The notes: generated by a model not told the origin, from the letters alone. DNA of 64,000 bases from Flavobacterium luteolum (GCF_027111275.1 NZ_CP114286.1:2604001-2668000), one strand, 5' to 3'; positions 54,315-63,996 are shown, counted from the stretch's first letter. A program made the numbers and translations.

Positions 54315-54426
54315 GTTATCACGAAAGGCGGAGGGATAGACCCGATGAAACCTTAGCAACCCTTTATCATAAAGAAGGTGCTAAATTCTACTTTTTACTA
54401 ATTTTCCAGTATTAAAGATAGATAAC
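54315..54426 (+). promoter_or_regulatory. SAM-I riboswitch (S box) of the metH homocysteine-domain gene
   Basis: Closing stem GTTATC/GATAAC; core GGAGGGATAGACCCGATGAA, ACCTTAGCAACC, CTTTATCATAAAG hairpin, GGTGCTAAATTCTAC. The start codon is 322 bp further on, with a repeat-like hairpin between. Confidence 0.92.
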
Positions 54427-54504
54427 ACAAATACATACTCGTATTTCTCAAAACTTTTCCAGACAACATACAATATTTACTGAAACAGATTCTGTATCAG
54501 GAGC

Positions 54505-54612
54505 GAATCATTGGGGCATTTTTGCAGTCAATAGTTCCCGCTTTTCGTTGCAATCATTTTGTTTTTTAAAGAAAAAAGCAAAATGATTTCCACTTCAATC
54601 GGGGCTAATGAG
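54505..54612 (+). other. Hairpin element in the leader between SAM-I riboswitch and metH
   Basis: GGAGCGAATCATTGGGGCAT ... CAATCGGGGCTAATGAGCC frame a 16-bp stem built of AATCATTTTG/CAAAATGATT (54552-54561 with 54579-54588) plus TTTTTT/AAAAAA around a 4-nt AAAG loop. It resembles, from memory, a recurrent Flavobacterium hairpin (CGTTGCAATC...GATTTCCACTTC). Confidence 0.55.
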
Positions 54613-54697
54613 CCAGCAATAGTGCACTTTTGGAATTAATGTGAAAAAATATCCGAAGTAAAAACCGATAGGTTTAAACTTCACAATCATAATAAAA

Positions 54698-54740
54698 AAA
54701 CTTAGCATCTTAGAACCTTAGCGTCTTAGCAGCTAAAACA
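54698..54740. repeat. CTTAG word-repeat before the first metH gene
   Basis: ACTTAGCATCTTAGAACC then TTAGCGTCTTAGCAGC; ends 8 bp before the start codon. Confidence 0.6.
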
Positions 54741-54747
54741 AAAAAAC

Positions 54748-55752
54748 ATGGCAATAACAATTCAAGAAGCAATAAAAAAAAATATCCTAATCCTTGATGG
54801 AGCAATGGGAACGATGTTGCAACGCTATAATTTCTCGGAAGAAGATTTTAGAGGAGAGCGTTTCAAAGATTTTCCGCATCCGTTAAAAGGAAACAACGAT
54901 TTACTATCCCTAACACAACCACAAGCGATTCGCGATGTACACGCCGCGTATTATGAAGCTGGTGCTGACATCGTAGAAACCAACACTTTTTCAGGAACGA
55001 CAATCGGTATGGCTGATTATCACATGGAAGATTTGGTTTATGAATTAAACTACGAATCGGCAAAACTCGCACGCGAGGTTGCCGATGAGTTTACCGCAAA
55101 AAATCCGGAAAAACCACGTTTCGTAGCGGGGTCAATTGGACCGACAAACCGTACAGCAAGTATGTCGCCAGACGTAAACGATCCAGGTTACAGAGCCGTA
55201 ACGTTTGACGATTTACGAATTGCATACAAACAGCAAGCTGAGGCGTTAATAGATGGTGGATGTGATTTGCTTTTAGTAGAAACAATTTTCGATACATTAA
55301 ATGCAAAAGCAGCACTTTTTGCAATCGAAGAAGTAAAAGAAGAACGCAATCTTGATATTCCAATCATGGTTTCAGGAACAATTACCGATGCTTCAGGAAG
55401 AACACTTTCTGGACAAACTGTAGAGGCATTTTTGATTTCAGTTTCGCATATTCCGTTATTGAGTGTAGGTTTCAATTGCGCCCTTGGAGCCGATTTGCTG
55501 AAACCGTATTTAAAGACATTAGCGCACAACACAAGTTTTAATGTTTCTGCACATCCAAATGCAGGACTGCCAAATGCTTTCGGACAATATGATGAAACGC
55601 CAGAACAGACACAGGCCTTCATCAAAGAATATTTAGAGGATAATTTAATTAATATCATCGGAGGTTGTTGCGGAACAACTCCAGATCATATTCGATTAAT
55701 GGCTGAGGTTGCAAAGGATTATAAACCGAGAGTTGCACCGGTAACAGTATAG
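54748..55752 (+). CDS. metH: Methionine synthase, homocysteine-binding half
   Basis: 334 aa. DGAMGTMLQ at the N-terminus; zinc ligands Cys244 (GFNCALG) and Cys307/308 (GGCCGTT). This is only the first domain of a cobalamin-dependent MetH; the folate, B12 and reactivation domains are encoded at 56562. It sits behind a SAM-I riboswitch. Confidence 0.93.
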   Translation: MAITIQEAIKKNILILDGAMGTMLQRYNFSEEDFRGERFKDFPHPLKGNNDLLSLTQPQAIRDVHAAYYEAGADIVETNTFSGTTIGMADYHMEDLVYELNYESAKLAREVADEFTAKNPEKPRFVAGSIGPTNRTASMSPDVNDPGYRAVTFDDLRIAYKQQAEALIDGGCDLLLVETIFDTLNAKAALFAIEEVKEERNLDIPIMVSGTITDASGRTLSGQTVEAFLISVSHIPLLSVGFNCALGADLLKPYLKTLAHNTSFNVSAHPNAGLPNAFGQYDETPEQTQAFIKEYLEDNLINIIGGCCGTTPDHIRLMAEVAKDYKPRVAPVTV

Positions 55753-55773
55753 TTTAATTTTTTGAAATATTAT

Positions 55774-56301
55774 ATGAAATTTAAATATCTGGTTTTATTA
55801 GTTCTTCTTTCAACTTTACTTGCACAATGCGCTTCGTCAGCGACCATTGAAGGAATGACAGTTAAAGATTATAAAGCGGAAAAGAAAATTGGAGATAAGA
55901 TTTTCATTAGATCTGTTACAGGTGGAAAAAAAACAAATCCATTATGGACGTCTAAGATTTCTAATGAAAATTTTGGAGAGGCATTTAAAAAATCTGTTAT
56001 TGAGTCGGAAGTGTTTTCTAAAATAGATTCTATTACAAATAATGAGGATTGGGTTCTTGAAATTAATTTAATTTCTGTTGATCAGCCTTTTTTTGGTGCG
56101 ACTTTTACAGTCAAAACTGCAATAGAATATAAGTTGTATAACAAAAATGAATTAAAATTTAGTAAGAACATTAAACAATCGGGTAGCGCTAAAATATCAG
56201 ATGCTCTTATTGGGACAAAGAGACTCCGATTAGCTAATGAAGTTTCAGCAAAAAATAATATAAAAGAGTTACTTCGATCATTAAACGAAATTTCTCTATA
56301 G
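55774..56301 (+). CDS. Lipoprotein of unknown function between the metH halves
   Basis: 175 aa. Signal peptide with lipobox LLAQC. The body (DKIFIRSVTGGKKTNP, NEDWVLEINLISVDQPFFGA) resembles small envelope lipoproteins; no named family. ATG at 55774 gives a proper signal, TTG at 55762 adds four residues. It follows metH-1 by 21 bp, so it shares the transcript, which is odd for a methionine operon. Confidence 0.65.
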   Translation: MKFKYLVLLVLLSTLLAQCASSATIEGMTVKDYKAEKKIGDKIFIRSVTGGKKTNPLWTSKISNENFGEAFKKSVIESEVFSKIDSITNNEDWVLEINLISVDQPFFGATFTVKTAIEYKLYNKNELKFSKNIKQSGSAKISDALIGTKRLRLANEVSAKNNIKELLRSLNEISL

Positions 56302-56350
56302 TAAGTAATTGAGATAAAAATATTACTGTTTAACATTATAAAAATGCAAC

Positions 56351-56453
56351 CTTACTCGCGTGAGGGATAGAAGTGAAAAGCCCGCAGAACAATGCAGTGA
56401 AACGGAATTGGTCGAGGACTTGTAACGGATAGCCCGGCCGAAGGACACGCCCA
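56351..56453 (+). ncRNA. Structured RNA candidate between the metH halves
   Basis: GC-rich island in AT-rich DNA. GCGTG (56358-56362) pairs with CACGC (56446-56450) to close a domain containing GAGGGATAGAAGTGAAAAGC at the 5' side, a GTCGAGGAC hairpin, and GGATAGCCCGGCCGAAGG at the 3' side. From memory, similar GAGGGAT...GGATAGCCCG...ACGCCC units precede many flavobacterial genes. No ORF inside. It may be a leader element of metH-2, or an independent RNA; it does not match SAM-I, SAM-II or cobalamin cores. Confidence 0.6.
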
Positions 56454-56515
56454 AAATAATAAACATAAATGCCTACAAGGTTTTAAAAACCTCGCAGGAA
56501 AGAAAATAGAATAAA

Positions 56516-56556
56516 AAACTTAGAACCTTAGAATCTCAGGATCTTAGTAACTTAAA
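56516..56556. repeat. CTTAG word-repeat before the second metH gene
   Basis: ACTTAGAACCTTAGAATC then TCAGGATCTTAGTAACTTA, the same word family and the same position relative to the start codon as for metH-1. Confidence 0.6.
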
Positions 56557-56561
56557 AAGAA

Positions 56562-59237
56562 ATGACAGAAAAAAGAAGAGACCTTGTATTATCAGGATTA
56601 GAACCGTTGATTATTACGCCCGAAAGTGTTTTCGTGAATGTTGGTGAGCGTACAAACGTAACAGGTTCAAGAAAATTCTTGAGATTAATCAAGGAAGAGA
56701 AATATGACGAGGCGCTTGATATTGCAAGACAGCAGGTAGAAGGTGGAGCACAAATCATCGATATTAATATGGATGAAGGAATGCTTGACGGTGTTACTGC
56801 GATGACTAAATTTTTGAATTTAATTGCGGCAGAACCAGATATTTCGAGAGTGCCAATTATGATCGACAGTTCGAAATGGGAAATCATCGAAGCCGGTCTG
56901 AAAGTAGTACAAGGAAAAAGCGTTGTTAACTCGATTTCGTTAAAAGAAGGCGAAGAAGCTTTTATTCACCATGCTAAATTAATTAAACGTTACGGAGCAG
57001 CGGCAATTATTATGGCTTTTGACGAAGTTGGTCAAGCTGATAATTACGATCGTCGTGTGGAGATTTGTCAGCGTTCGTATGATATTTTGGTGAACAAAGT
57101 AGGATTTCCTCCGCAGGATATTATTTTCGATTTGAATATTTTCCCGGTTGCAACGGGAATGGAAGAGCATAGATTAAACGCTTTGGACTTCTTTAGAGGA
57201 ACAAAATGGGTTCGCGAGAATCTTCCTCATGCACATATAAGCGGTGGTGTGAGCAACGTTTCGTTTTCTTTTAGAGGAAACGATACGGTTCGTGAAGCGA
57301 TGCACTCGGTATTTTTATACCACGCAATTAAAAACGGAATGACGATGGGAATCGTAAATCCGGAAATGTTGACGATTTACGATGATATTCCGAAAGATTT
57401 ATTAGAACACGTTGAAGACGTAATTTTAGATAGACGCGACGATGCGACAGAACGACTTTTGGATTTTGCAGAAAATGTAAAGGGCGAAGCAAAGAGCGAT
57501 GAAAAAGTGGTTCAGGAATGGCGTTTTGGAACGGTTCAGGAGCGTATTACACATTCATTGGTAAAAGGAATTGACGCTTTTATTGAAGAAGATGTTGAAG
57601 AAGCACGTTTGGCAGCAACAAAACCAATTGAGGTTATCGAAATTAATTTGATGACGGGAATGAATGTGGTTGGAGATTTATTCGGAAGCGGAAAAATGTT
57701 CTTGCCTCAGGTTGTAAAATCGGCTCGTGTAATGAAAAAAGCCGTTGCTTATTTATTGCCTTTTATTGAAGCGAGCAAACAAGCGGGAGACAAACAAGGA
57801 AACGGAAAAATCCTAATGGCAACTGTAAAAGGTGATGTTCACGACATTGGTAAAAATATCGTTTCAGTGGTTTTGGCTTGTAACAATTACGAGATTGTCG
57901 ATCTTGGTGTTATGGTGCCTCCGGAAAAAATCATTGCAGCGGCGATTGAACATGAAGTTGATATTATTGGATTAAGCGGATTGATCACGCCTTCGCTTGA
58001 TGAAATGGTTTATTTAGCCAAAGAATTAGACAAACAAGATATTAAAATCCCGATTATGATTGGTGGGGCAACGACTTCGCGTGCGCATACAGCCGTGAAA
58101 ATTGCGCCTCAATACAGAGAAACTGTAATTCACGTTAACGATGCTTCAAGAGCTGTTACCGTTGCAGGAAATCTGTTAGATCATAACCGAAAAATATATG
58201 CGGCAGATATTCGTGCAGAATATGATTCGTTTAGAGAAACGTTTTTAAATCGTTCGAGAGACAAGAATTTCTTAACGATTGAAGATGCTCGCAAAAATAA
58301 ATTACCATTGGATTGGTCGGAATATACTCCGACGAAACCAAAAGTAATTGGTGCACAAACCATTGAAATAGAATTAGATGTTTTGGTTCCGTATATCGAC
58401 TGGACGCCGTTTTTCCAGACTTGGGAATTGTACGGGAAATATCCTGCAATTTTAACGGATGAGGTTGTGGGTGAACAAGCGACATCTGTTTTTAACGATG
58501 CTCAGGCAATGCTGAAAGTGATTTTGGAAGAGAAAAAACTAAAAGCAAAAGGTATTTACGGAATTTTTCCTGCGAATCAGGTTAATGACGATGATATTGA
58601 ATTGCGTGATGAAAACGGAAAAGTTTTGGAGAAATTCTTAACGCTTCGTCAGCAGTCGCAAAAAACAAAAGGTGCTCCAAATATCGCTTTAGCCGATTTT
58701 ATTCTGCCAAAAGAAAGCGGAATAGAAGATTACATTGGAGCTTTTTGCGTAACAACAGGTTTTGGTGTAGACGAATGGGCTGCGGAATATGAAAAGAATT
58801 TAGACGATTACAATTCGATTATGGTGAAAGCACTTGCCGATCGTTTTGCTGAGGCTTTTGCCGAATATCTTCACGAGAGAGTGCGTAAAGATTTCTGGGG
58901 TTATGATAGCGAAGAATCTTTAACCAACGAAGAATTGATTAAAGAAAATTATAAAGGAATTCGTCCAGCTCCTGGTTATCCGGCTTGTCCAGATCACTTA
59001 GAAAAACCAACAATCTGGAAGCTTTTAGATGTTGAAAAACAAATTGGAGTGAAGCTAACAGAAAGTATGGCAATGTGGCCAGCTTCATCGGTTTCAGGAT
59101 ATTATTTCGGAAATCCAAAAAGCCGTTATTTCGGCCTCGGAAAAATAAAAGAAGATCAGGTCACAGATTACGCCAAACGCCGAAATGTACCGCTTGATTA
59201 CGCAATGAAATGGTTAAACCCTAATATAGCAGATTAA
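56562..59237 (+). CDS. metH: Methionine synthase, folate/cobalamin/reactivation half
   Basis: 891 aa. Pterin-binding domain ([36 protein letters not shown]), cobalamin-binding domain with GDVHDIGKN (His427 is the lower axial ligand of cobalt), and SAM-binding reactivation domain ([12 protein letters not shown]). Works with the separate homocysteine half. Needs cobalamin, for which no biosynthesis genes are seen. Confidence 0.95.
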   Translation: MTEKRRDLVLSGLEPLIITPESVFVNVGERTNVTGSRKFLRLIKEEKYDEALDIARQQVEGGAQIIDINMDEGMLDGVTAMTKFLNLIAAEPDISRVPIMIDSSKWEIIEAGLKVVQGKSVVNSISLKEGEEAFIHHAKLIKRYGAAAIIMAFDEVGQADNYDRRVEICQRSYDILVNKVGFPPQDIIFDLNIFPVATGMEEHRLNALDFFRGTKWVRENLPHAHISGGVSNVSFSFRGNDTVREAMHSVFLYHAIKNGMTMGIVNPEMLTIYDDIPKDLLEHVEDVILDRRDDATERLLDFAENVKGEAKSDEKVVQEWRFGTVQERITHSLVKGIDAFIEEDVEEARLAATKPIEVIEINLMTGMNVVGDLFGSGKMFLPQVVKSARVMKKAVAYLLPFIEASKQAGDKQGNGKILMATVKGDVHDIGKNIVSVVLACNNYEIVDLGVMVPPEKIIAAAIEHEVDIIGLSGLITPSLDEMVYLAKELDKQDIKIPIMIGGATTSRAHTAVKIAPQYRETVIHVNDASRAVTVAGNLLDHNRKIYAADIRAEYDSFRETFLNRSRDKNFLTIEDARKNKLPLDWSEYTPTKPKVIGAQTIEIELDVLVPYIDWTPFFQTWELYGKYPAILTDEVVGEQATSVFNDAQAMLKVILEEKKLKAKGIYGIFPANQVNDDDIELRDENGKVLEKFLTLRQQSQKTKGAPNIALADFILPKESGIEDYIGAFCVTTGFGVDEWAAEYEKNLDDYNSIMVKALADRFAEAFAEYLHERVRKDFWGYDSEESLTNEELIKENYKGIRPAPGYPACPDHLEKPTIWKLLDVEKQIGVKLTESMAMWPASSVSGYYFGNPKSRYFGLGKIKEDQVTDYAKRRNVPLDYAMKWLNPNIAD

Positions 59238-59252
59238 CGAAAAGTTATTTTT

Positions 59253-59308
59253 GTTTCAGGTTTCAAGTTTCAAGTTCTTACAGCAACTTGAAACTTGAAA
59301 CCTGAAAC
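59253..59308. repeat. Perfect 24-bp hairpin made of TGAAAC/GTTTCA words
   Basis: 59253-59276 (GTTTCAGGTTTCAAGTTTCA...) is the exact complement of 59285-59308, with an 8-nt loop, between metH-2 and metF. No T run follows. Confidence 0.75.
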
Positions 59309-59327
59309 TTGAAACAAAAAATAAAAA

Positions 59328-60284
59328 ATGAAAGTAACAGAACATATAGAAAACGCCAAAGGAAAAACATTATTCTCATTTGAAATTATTCCGCCTCAAA
59401 AGGGTAAAAGCATTCAGGAATTATACGATAATATTGATCCGTTGATGGAGTTTAATCCGCCGTTTATTGATGTAACGACTTCACGTGAGGAGTATATTTA
59501 CATTGATAAAGGTAACGGACTTTTGGATAAAAAATTGACTCGTATGCGTCCGGGAACGCTTGGAATTTGCGCTTCTATAAAACATAAATACAATGTTGAC
59601 ACTGTTCCGCATTTGCTTTGTGGTGGTTTCACTAAAGAAGAAACTGAGTATATGCTGGTTGACTGTCATTATTTGGGAATCAATAATGTAATGGCGCTTC
59701 GAGGTGACGCAATGAAAGACGAACAATCTTTTGTGCCTAAAGCAGGTGGTAATCATTATGCAATTGATTTGGTAAAACAAATCAACGATTTGAACTGCGG
59801 AAAATATCTTCACGAAGTTATGGATGCTGATAATAAAGCCGATTTCTGCATTGGAGTTGCGGGTTATCCAGAAAAACATTTAGAATCACCATCTTTACAA
59901 TCAGATTTAAAAAGATTAAAAGAAAAAGTTGATGCAGGAGCAGATTATGTGGTAACACAAATGTTTTTTGACAACTCAAAATATTTTGCCTTTGTAGAAA
60001 AAGCAAGAGAAATGGGAATCACAATTCCGATTATTCCTGGAATTAAACCAATCGCTGTTCAAAGACATTTACAAGTTTTACCACAGATTTTCAGAATCGA
60101 TTTGCCAGAAGATTTAATTGATGCTGTGGACAAATGCAAAAATAACGCTGAAATCAAACAAGTCGGAATCGAATGGGCGATTCAGCAATCATTAGAATTA
60201 AAAGCCGCTGGAGTTCCGTTTTTACACTATTATTCAATGGGTAAATCTGAGAATATCCGCCAGATTGCAAGTCAGGTTTTTTAA
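59328..60284 (+). CDS. metF: 5,10-methylenetetrahydrofolate reductase
   Basis: 318 aa. FSFEIIPPQKGKSIQELY at the N-terminus has the catalytic Glu; NVMALRGD binds flavin; ADYVVTQMFFDN and PIIPGIKPI are conserved barrel segments. Supplies methyl-folate to MetH. Confidence 0.95.
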   Translation: MKVTEHIENAKGKTLFSFEIIPPQKGKSIQELYDNIDPLMEFNPPFIDVTTSREEYIYIDKGNGLLDKKLTRMRPGTLGICASIKHKYNVDTVPHLLCGGFTKEETEYMLVDCHYLGINNVMALRGDAMKDEQSFVPKAGGNHYAIDLVKQINDLNCGKYLHEVMDADNKADFCIGVAGYPEKHLESPSLQSDLKRLKEKVDAGADYVVTQMFFDNSKYFAFVEKAREMGITIPIIPGIKPIAVQRHLQVLPQIFRIDLPEDLIDAVDKCKNNAEIKQVGIEWAIQQSLELKAAGVPFLHYYSMGKSENIRQIASQVF

Positions 60285-60297
60285 GATCTTTGCGAGG

Positions 60298-60334
60298 AAC
60301 TTTGTCAAAGTTTTAAACTTTGACAAAGTTTTTT
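60298..60334 (+). terminator. Terminator after metF
   Basis: AACTTTGTCAAAGTTT/AAACTTTGACAAAGTT, 16-bp stem followed by T run. Confidence 0.88.
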
Positions 60335-60345
60335 CGAGTCATGTT

Positions 60346-60392
60346 TGTCATTCCGAGGAGCGAGGACACGAGCGATAGTTGGGATGCGAGCC
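60346..60392. repeat. TGTCATTCCGAGGAGCGAGG-type spacer repeat
   Basis: GC-rich string after the metF terminator. From memory, a common interspersed repeat of Bacteroidota genomes. Confidence 0.5.
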
Positions 60393-60450
60393 TAGTAATA
60401 ACAAATTGCTGAAGGATTTTGTTTAATTTAGAAGTTTAAATTTTCGAGTC

Positions 60451-61104
60451 ATGAAACAAGAAGAACTACAAGCCATAGCATCTCAATTAAAACATCCAAC
60501 AGGAGAAAAAGGAATCGAAATGGCCAATATGATGAACGAAACGAACATCAATATGACCAAACATTCGATTCAAAATCTGAATATTTCCAAAGAAAATAGA
60601 ATTCTAGAATTAGGTCACGGAAACGCTGGGCACGTAGAATTTCTATTCGAACAAGCAGAAAAAATTAAATACTACGGACTGGAAATGTCGGAACTGATGT
60701 TTCAGGAAGCGCGCCAGATCAACCGAAATTTTGTTTCTCAAAAACAAGCTTTCTTTTCTCTTTATGATGGGAATACAATTCCGTTTGAGGATGGATTATT
60801 CGATAAAATATTTACTGTAAATACAATCTATTTTTGGCAGAAACCCGAAGAATTGCTTTCAGAGATTTACAGAGTTTTAAAACCAAATGGAAATTTCTGT
60901 TTGACATTTGCAGAAGAAGATTTTATGAAAAAACTGCCATTTACGCAATTCGATTTTGAATTGTATAGTACGGAAAAAGCGCAGGAGTTGATCAAAAAAT
61001 CAGATTTTAAGATTGTCTATACAGAAACACAAACTGAAAAAGTAAAAAGCAAAACCGGCGAGTTGGTTGATAGAGCTTTTACAACTATTGTTCTGGAGAA
61101 GTAG
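60451..61104 (+). CDS. Class I SAM-dependent methyltransferase, substrate unknown
   Basis: 217 aa. Motif I ILELGHGNAGHVEFL, then EMSELMFQEA, LFDKIFTVNTIYFWQ and EIYRVLKPNGNFCLTF: the Methyltransf_11 pattern. Its position after metF may reflect only general SAM use, since a terminator separates them. Confidence 0.82.
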   Translation: MKQEELQAIASQLKHPTGEKGIEMANMMNETNINMTKHSIQNLNISKENRILELGHGNAGHVEFLFEQAEKIKYYGLEMSELMFQEARQINRNFVSQKQAFFSLYDGNTIPFEDGLFDKIFTVNTIYFWQKPEELLSEIYRVLKPNGNFCLTFAEEDFMKKLPFTQFDFELYSTEKAQELIKKSDFKIVYTETQTEKVKSKTGELVDRAFTTIVLEK

Positions 61105-61115
61105 TTGAAATTTTA

Positions 61116-61251
61116 AACACATAGAAACATAGATTTTTCTTAATTTTAGTTGAGAAGAATTAAAAGAAAAATACATTTTTCACACATAGCTATGTTTGTT
61201 TAAATAATTGAAACGCCTTTATAGACAAAGAGAACTATGTTTCTATGTGTT
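61116..61251. repeat. MITE-like element with 17-bp perfect inverted ends
   Basis: AACACATAGAAACATAG (61116-61132) and CTATGTTTCTATGTGTT (61235-61251), with a perfect inner palindrome ACATAGCTATGT (61184-61195). 136 bp, no ORF. Confidence 0.65.
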
Positions 61252-61291
61252 AAAAAATAAAGGTTGCTGAATTCTAAACCCTAGTATCATT

Positions 61292-62515
61292 ATGGAAGTT
61301 AAGAAAATCAATTTTTTACAGAGTTACAGCAGCATTTTATGGCTTCTTGGCGGAATTATAATTGGAAGTATTTTTGGATTGGTTTTCGGAGAGAAAGTTT
61401 TGATCATAAAGCCTCTTGGTGATATATTCCTGAATTTACTTTTTACAGCCATTATTCCGCTTATCTTTTTTACGATCGGTTCTTCGGTAGCCAATCTGGA
61501 AAGAACAGAAAAATTGGGAAAACTTTTTGTCATAATGTTATTGGTTTTTCTGGCTACAATTTTGATTTCGGCAATTGTAATGATTTGCGCCGTTTATCTT
61601 TTTCCAATTCATGAAGATATCGCTATTGCTAAAGTTCCGTTTGAAGAAGTAGCATCAGGATCAGCAGGAGATCAGATTGCAAAACTGCTTACAGCAAATG
61701 ATTTCTTTGAATTATTATCTCGAAAAAGCATGCTGGCCTTGATTATTTTCTCCTTTTTAGTCGGTTTTGCCACTTTACAGTCAGGAGAAAAAGGAAATGC
61801 TTTCAAAAGTTTTCTAGATTCAGGAAACGAGGTAATGAAACAGCTTTTGAACATTATAATGAAATTTGCACCAATTGGTTTAGGAGCTTATTTTGCTTAC
61901 CAAGTTGGAGTTTTTGGACCGCAATTGTTGGGAGTTTATGCAAAACCGATGGCAGTTTATTATGCAGCTTGTGTTTTCTATTTCTTTGTGTTCTTTAGCT
62001 TATATGCTTTTGTCTCTGGTGAGAAAAGAGCTTTTAAAGTTTTCTGGAGTAATAATATAGCACCGTCATTAACAGCAGTAGGAACTTGCAGCAGTATTGC
62101 GACTATTCCAGCCAATTTAGCAGCAGCAGAAAAAATGGGAATTCCGGCTCACGTCCGGAATTTGGTAATTCCGCTTGGAGCACCTTTGCATAAAGATGGA
62201 TCGAGTATGTCATCGATTTTAAAAATAACTTTTTTGTTTGCCATGTTTGGTAAAGATTTTTCAGATCCGATGACGATTCTTTTAGCACTCGGGATTACAG
62301 TGGTAGTTTCAATTGTCGAAGGAGGAATTCCAAACGGAGGTTATATTGGAGAAATCTTAGCCATTACCGTTTATGGTTTTCCAATGGAACAAGCTTTGCC
62401 AGTCGCCATGATCTTAGGGACATTGGTTGACCCAATTGCTACTTTATTAAATGCAAACGGAGATGTAATCTGTTCGATGATGGTTTCGAGATTCTCTGAA
62501 AAGACGAAGTGGTAG
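61292..62515 (+). CDS. Dicarboxylate/amino-acid:cation symporter (DAACS)
   Basis: 407 aa, glutamate-transporter fold with about eight helices and two hairpins. TCSSIATIPANLAAAEKMG is the serine-rich HP1 motif, PLGAPLHKDGSSMSSILKI the conserved TM7 region. Likely imports glutamate, aspartate or C4-dicarboxylates. Confidence 0.9.
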   Translation: MEVKKINFLQSYSSILWLLGGIIIGSIFGLVFGEKVLIIKPLGDIFLNLLFTAIIPLIFFTIGSSVANLERTEKLGKLFVIMLLVFLATILISAIVMICAVYLFPIHEDIAIAKVPFEEVASGSAGDQIAKLLTANDFFELLSRKSMLALIIFSFLVGFATLQSGEKGNAFKSFLDSGNEVMKQLLNIIMKFAPIGLGAYFAYQVGVFGPQLLGVYAKPMAVYYAACVFYFFVFFSLYAFVSGEKRAFKVFWSNNIAPSLTAVGTCSSIATIPANLAAAEKMGIPAHVRNLVIPLGAPLHKDGSSMSSILKITFLFAMFGKDFSDPMTILLALGITVVVSIVEGGIPNGGYIGEILAITVYGFPMEQALPVAMILGTLVDPIATLLNANGDVICSMMVSRFSEKTKW

Positions 62516-62595
62516 CTATTCTTTAAAACAATCAAAATTTTTATTAATCTTCCTTATCCGCGCAATCTGCGCGACATAACTAATACAACAAACTT

Positions 62596-63996
62596 ATGAA
62601 TTCAAAATTACAGCATGATCTCAATAATTTTGAGAATATCTTAGAAAAAACAAAACAGCACGGAATTGATTTTCTGAATAATATCGAAAATATTCCAACG
62701 TCTAATACCTACTCAATAGATCCTAAAACGGAGCTAAACGAATTAGGTTTAGGATCTATCGAAGCTTTAAAGGAATTTAATGAAAGATTGGCTCCATTGA
62801 TGGTTTCTTCGCCAGGGCCGAGATATTGGGGATTTGTTACTGGCGGCTCAACACCTGCGTCTATTGTAGGCGATTGGCTAGCGACTGTGTATGATCAGAA
62901 TACTCAAGCTGTAAAGGCACAAGGAGGAGCATCGGCATTAATAGAGTTTGAAACCATCAATTTATTATTGCAATTATTAGAACTCCCTGATTCGTTTTTA
63001 GGCGGATTCGTTACTGGTGCTACAATGTCAAATTTTACTTCTCTTGGCGTTGCTAGACAATGGTTTGGGAAGCAGTTTGGAAAAGATTTTGCTAAAAACG
63101 GAATTTCAGAACCAATTAATATTCTAACAGCAACACCACATTCTTCTACTATAAAATGTCTATCGCTTTTAGGAATTGGAAGTCAAAATTATACAGCAAT
63201 AAAAGCTGTCGAGGGAAATCGCGAAGCTCTTGATATTGTTGATTTGGAAGAAAATATAAAGAAATTAGATGGAAAACCATTTATCTTGATTTCTAGTGCA
63301 GGAACAGTAAATACAGCCGATTTTGATGATTTTGAAGTAATTTCAAAACTAAAAGAAAAATACAATTTCTGGTGGCACATTGATGCCGCTTTTGGTGGTT
63401 TTGCTGCAGTTTCTGAGAAATACAACCATCTTGTAAAAGGTTGGGAAGGAGCAGACAGTATTACTATCGATTGTCATAAATGGCTGAACGTACCTTATGA
63501 AAGTGCTTTTTATTTAGTTAAAAAAGACCATATAAATCTGCAGATTGAAACATTCCAAAATTCTAATGCACCATATTTAGCTAATCCGCTGGAGAATTTT
63601 AATTATTTGAATGTTCTTCCTGAAAATTCACGTCGTTTGCGTGCGTTGCCTGTATGGTTTTCGCTTAAAGCTTATGGGAAAGAAGGCTTTAGAGATATTA
63701 TCGAAAATAGTACAGCATTGGCTTTGCATTTTGGAAATGCTCTAATAGAAAATGATTTTGAGCTGTTGGCACCAATTCGTTTAAATAATGTCTGCTTTAC
63801 GCTGAAAGGAGAACACAATCAAGAAAAAGTAAGTCAGTTTTTATCTGCTTTAAATGATACAGGAAAAGTCTTTATGACACCAACGATTTATCAAGGTAAA
63901 AAAGGAATTAGGGCTTCTTTTGTGAATTGGAGAACTACAGAAGATGATGTTAAACTTGTAATTGAGGAAATGCGAGAAGTCCTTTCAGAATTATAA
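62596..63996 (+). CDS. Group II PLP-dependent amino-acid decarboxylase family protein
   Basis: 466 aa. HIDAAFGGFA holds the Asp that binds the PLP nitrogen, and DCHKWLNVPYES the PLP lysine at about 295. FVTGATMSNFTSL is the phosphate-binding turn. Substrate (aromatic, glutamate or sulfinate) cannot be read. The neighbouring acid symporter hints at an acidic amino acid, an inference only. Confidence 0.88.
   Translation: MNSKLQHDLNNFENILEKTKQHGIDFLNNIENIPTSNTYSIDPKTELNELGLGSIEALKEFNERLAPLMVSSPGPRYWGFVTGGSTPASIVGDWLATVYDQNTQAVKAQGGASALIEFETINLLLQLLELPDSFLGGFVTGATMSNFTSLGVARQWFGKQFGKDFAKNGISEPINILTATPHSSTIKCLSLLGIGSQNYTAIKAVEGNREALDIVDLEENIKKLDGKPFILISSAGTVNTADFDDFEVISKLKEKYNFWWHIDAAFGGFAAVSEKYNHLVKGWEGADSITIDCHKWLNVPYESAFYLVKKDHINLQIETFQNSNAPYLANPLENFNYLNVLPENSRRLRALPVWFSLKAYGKEGFRDIIENSTALALHFGNALIENDFELLAPIRLNNVCFTLKGEHNQEKVSQFLSALNDTGKVFMTPTIYQGKKGIRASFVNWRTTEDDVKLVIEEMREVLSEL

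Noticed and set aside
55188..55658. 156-codon minus-strand ORF inside metH-1
   Set aside because: Shadow of a strongly conserved gene; no protein features and no regulatory signals on that strand.
56351..56453. Cobalamin riboswitch upstream of metH-2
   Set aside because: No B12-box (GCCACTG-type) sequence and the stem order does not fit.
59481..59879. 132-codon minus-strand ORF inside metF
   Set aside because: Shadow ORF; composition follows the codon pattern of metF.
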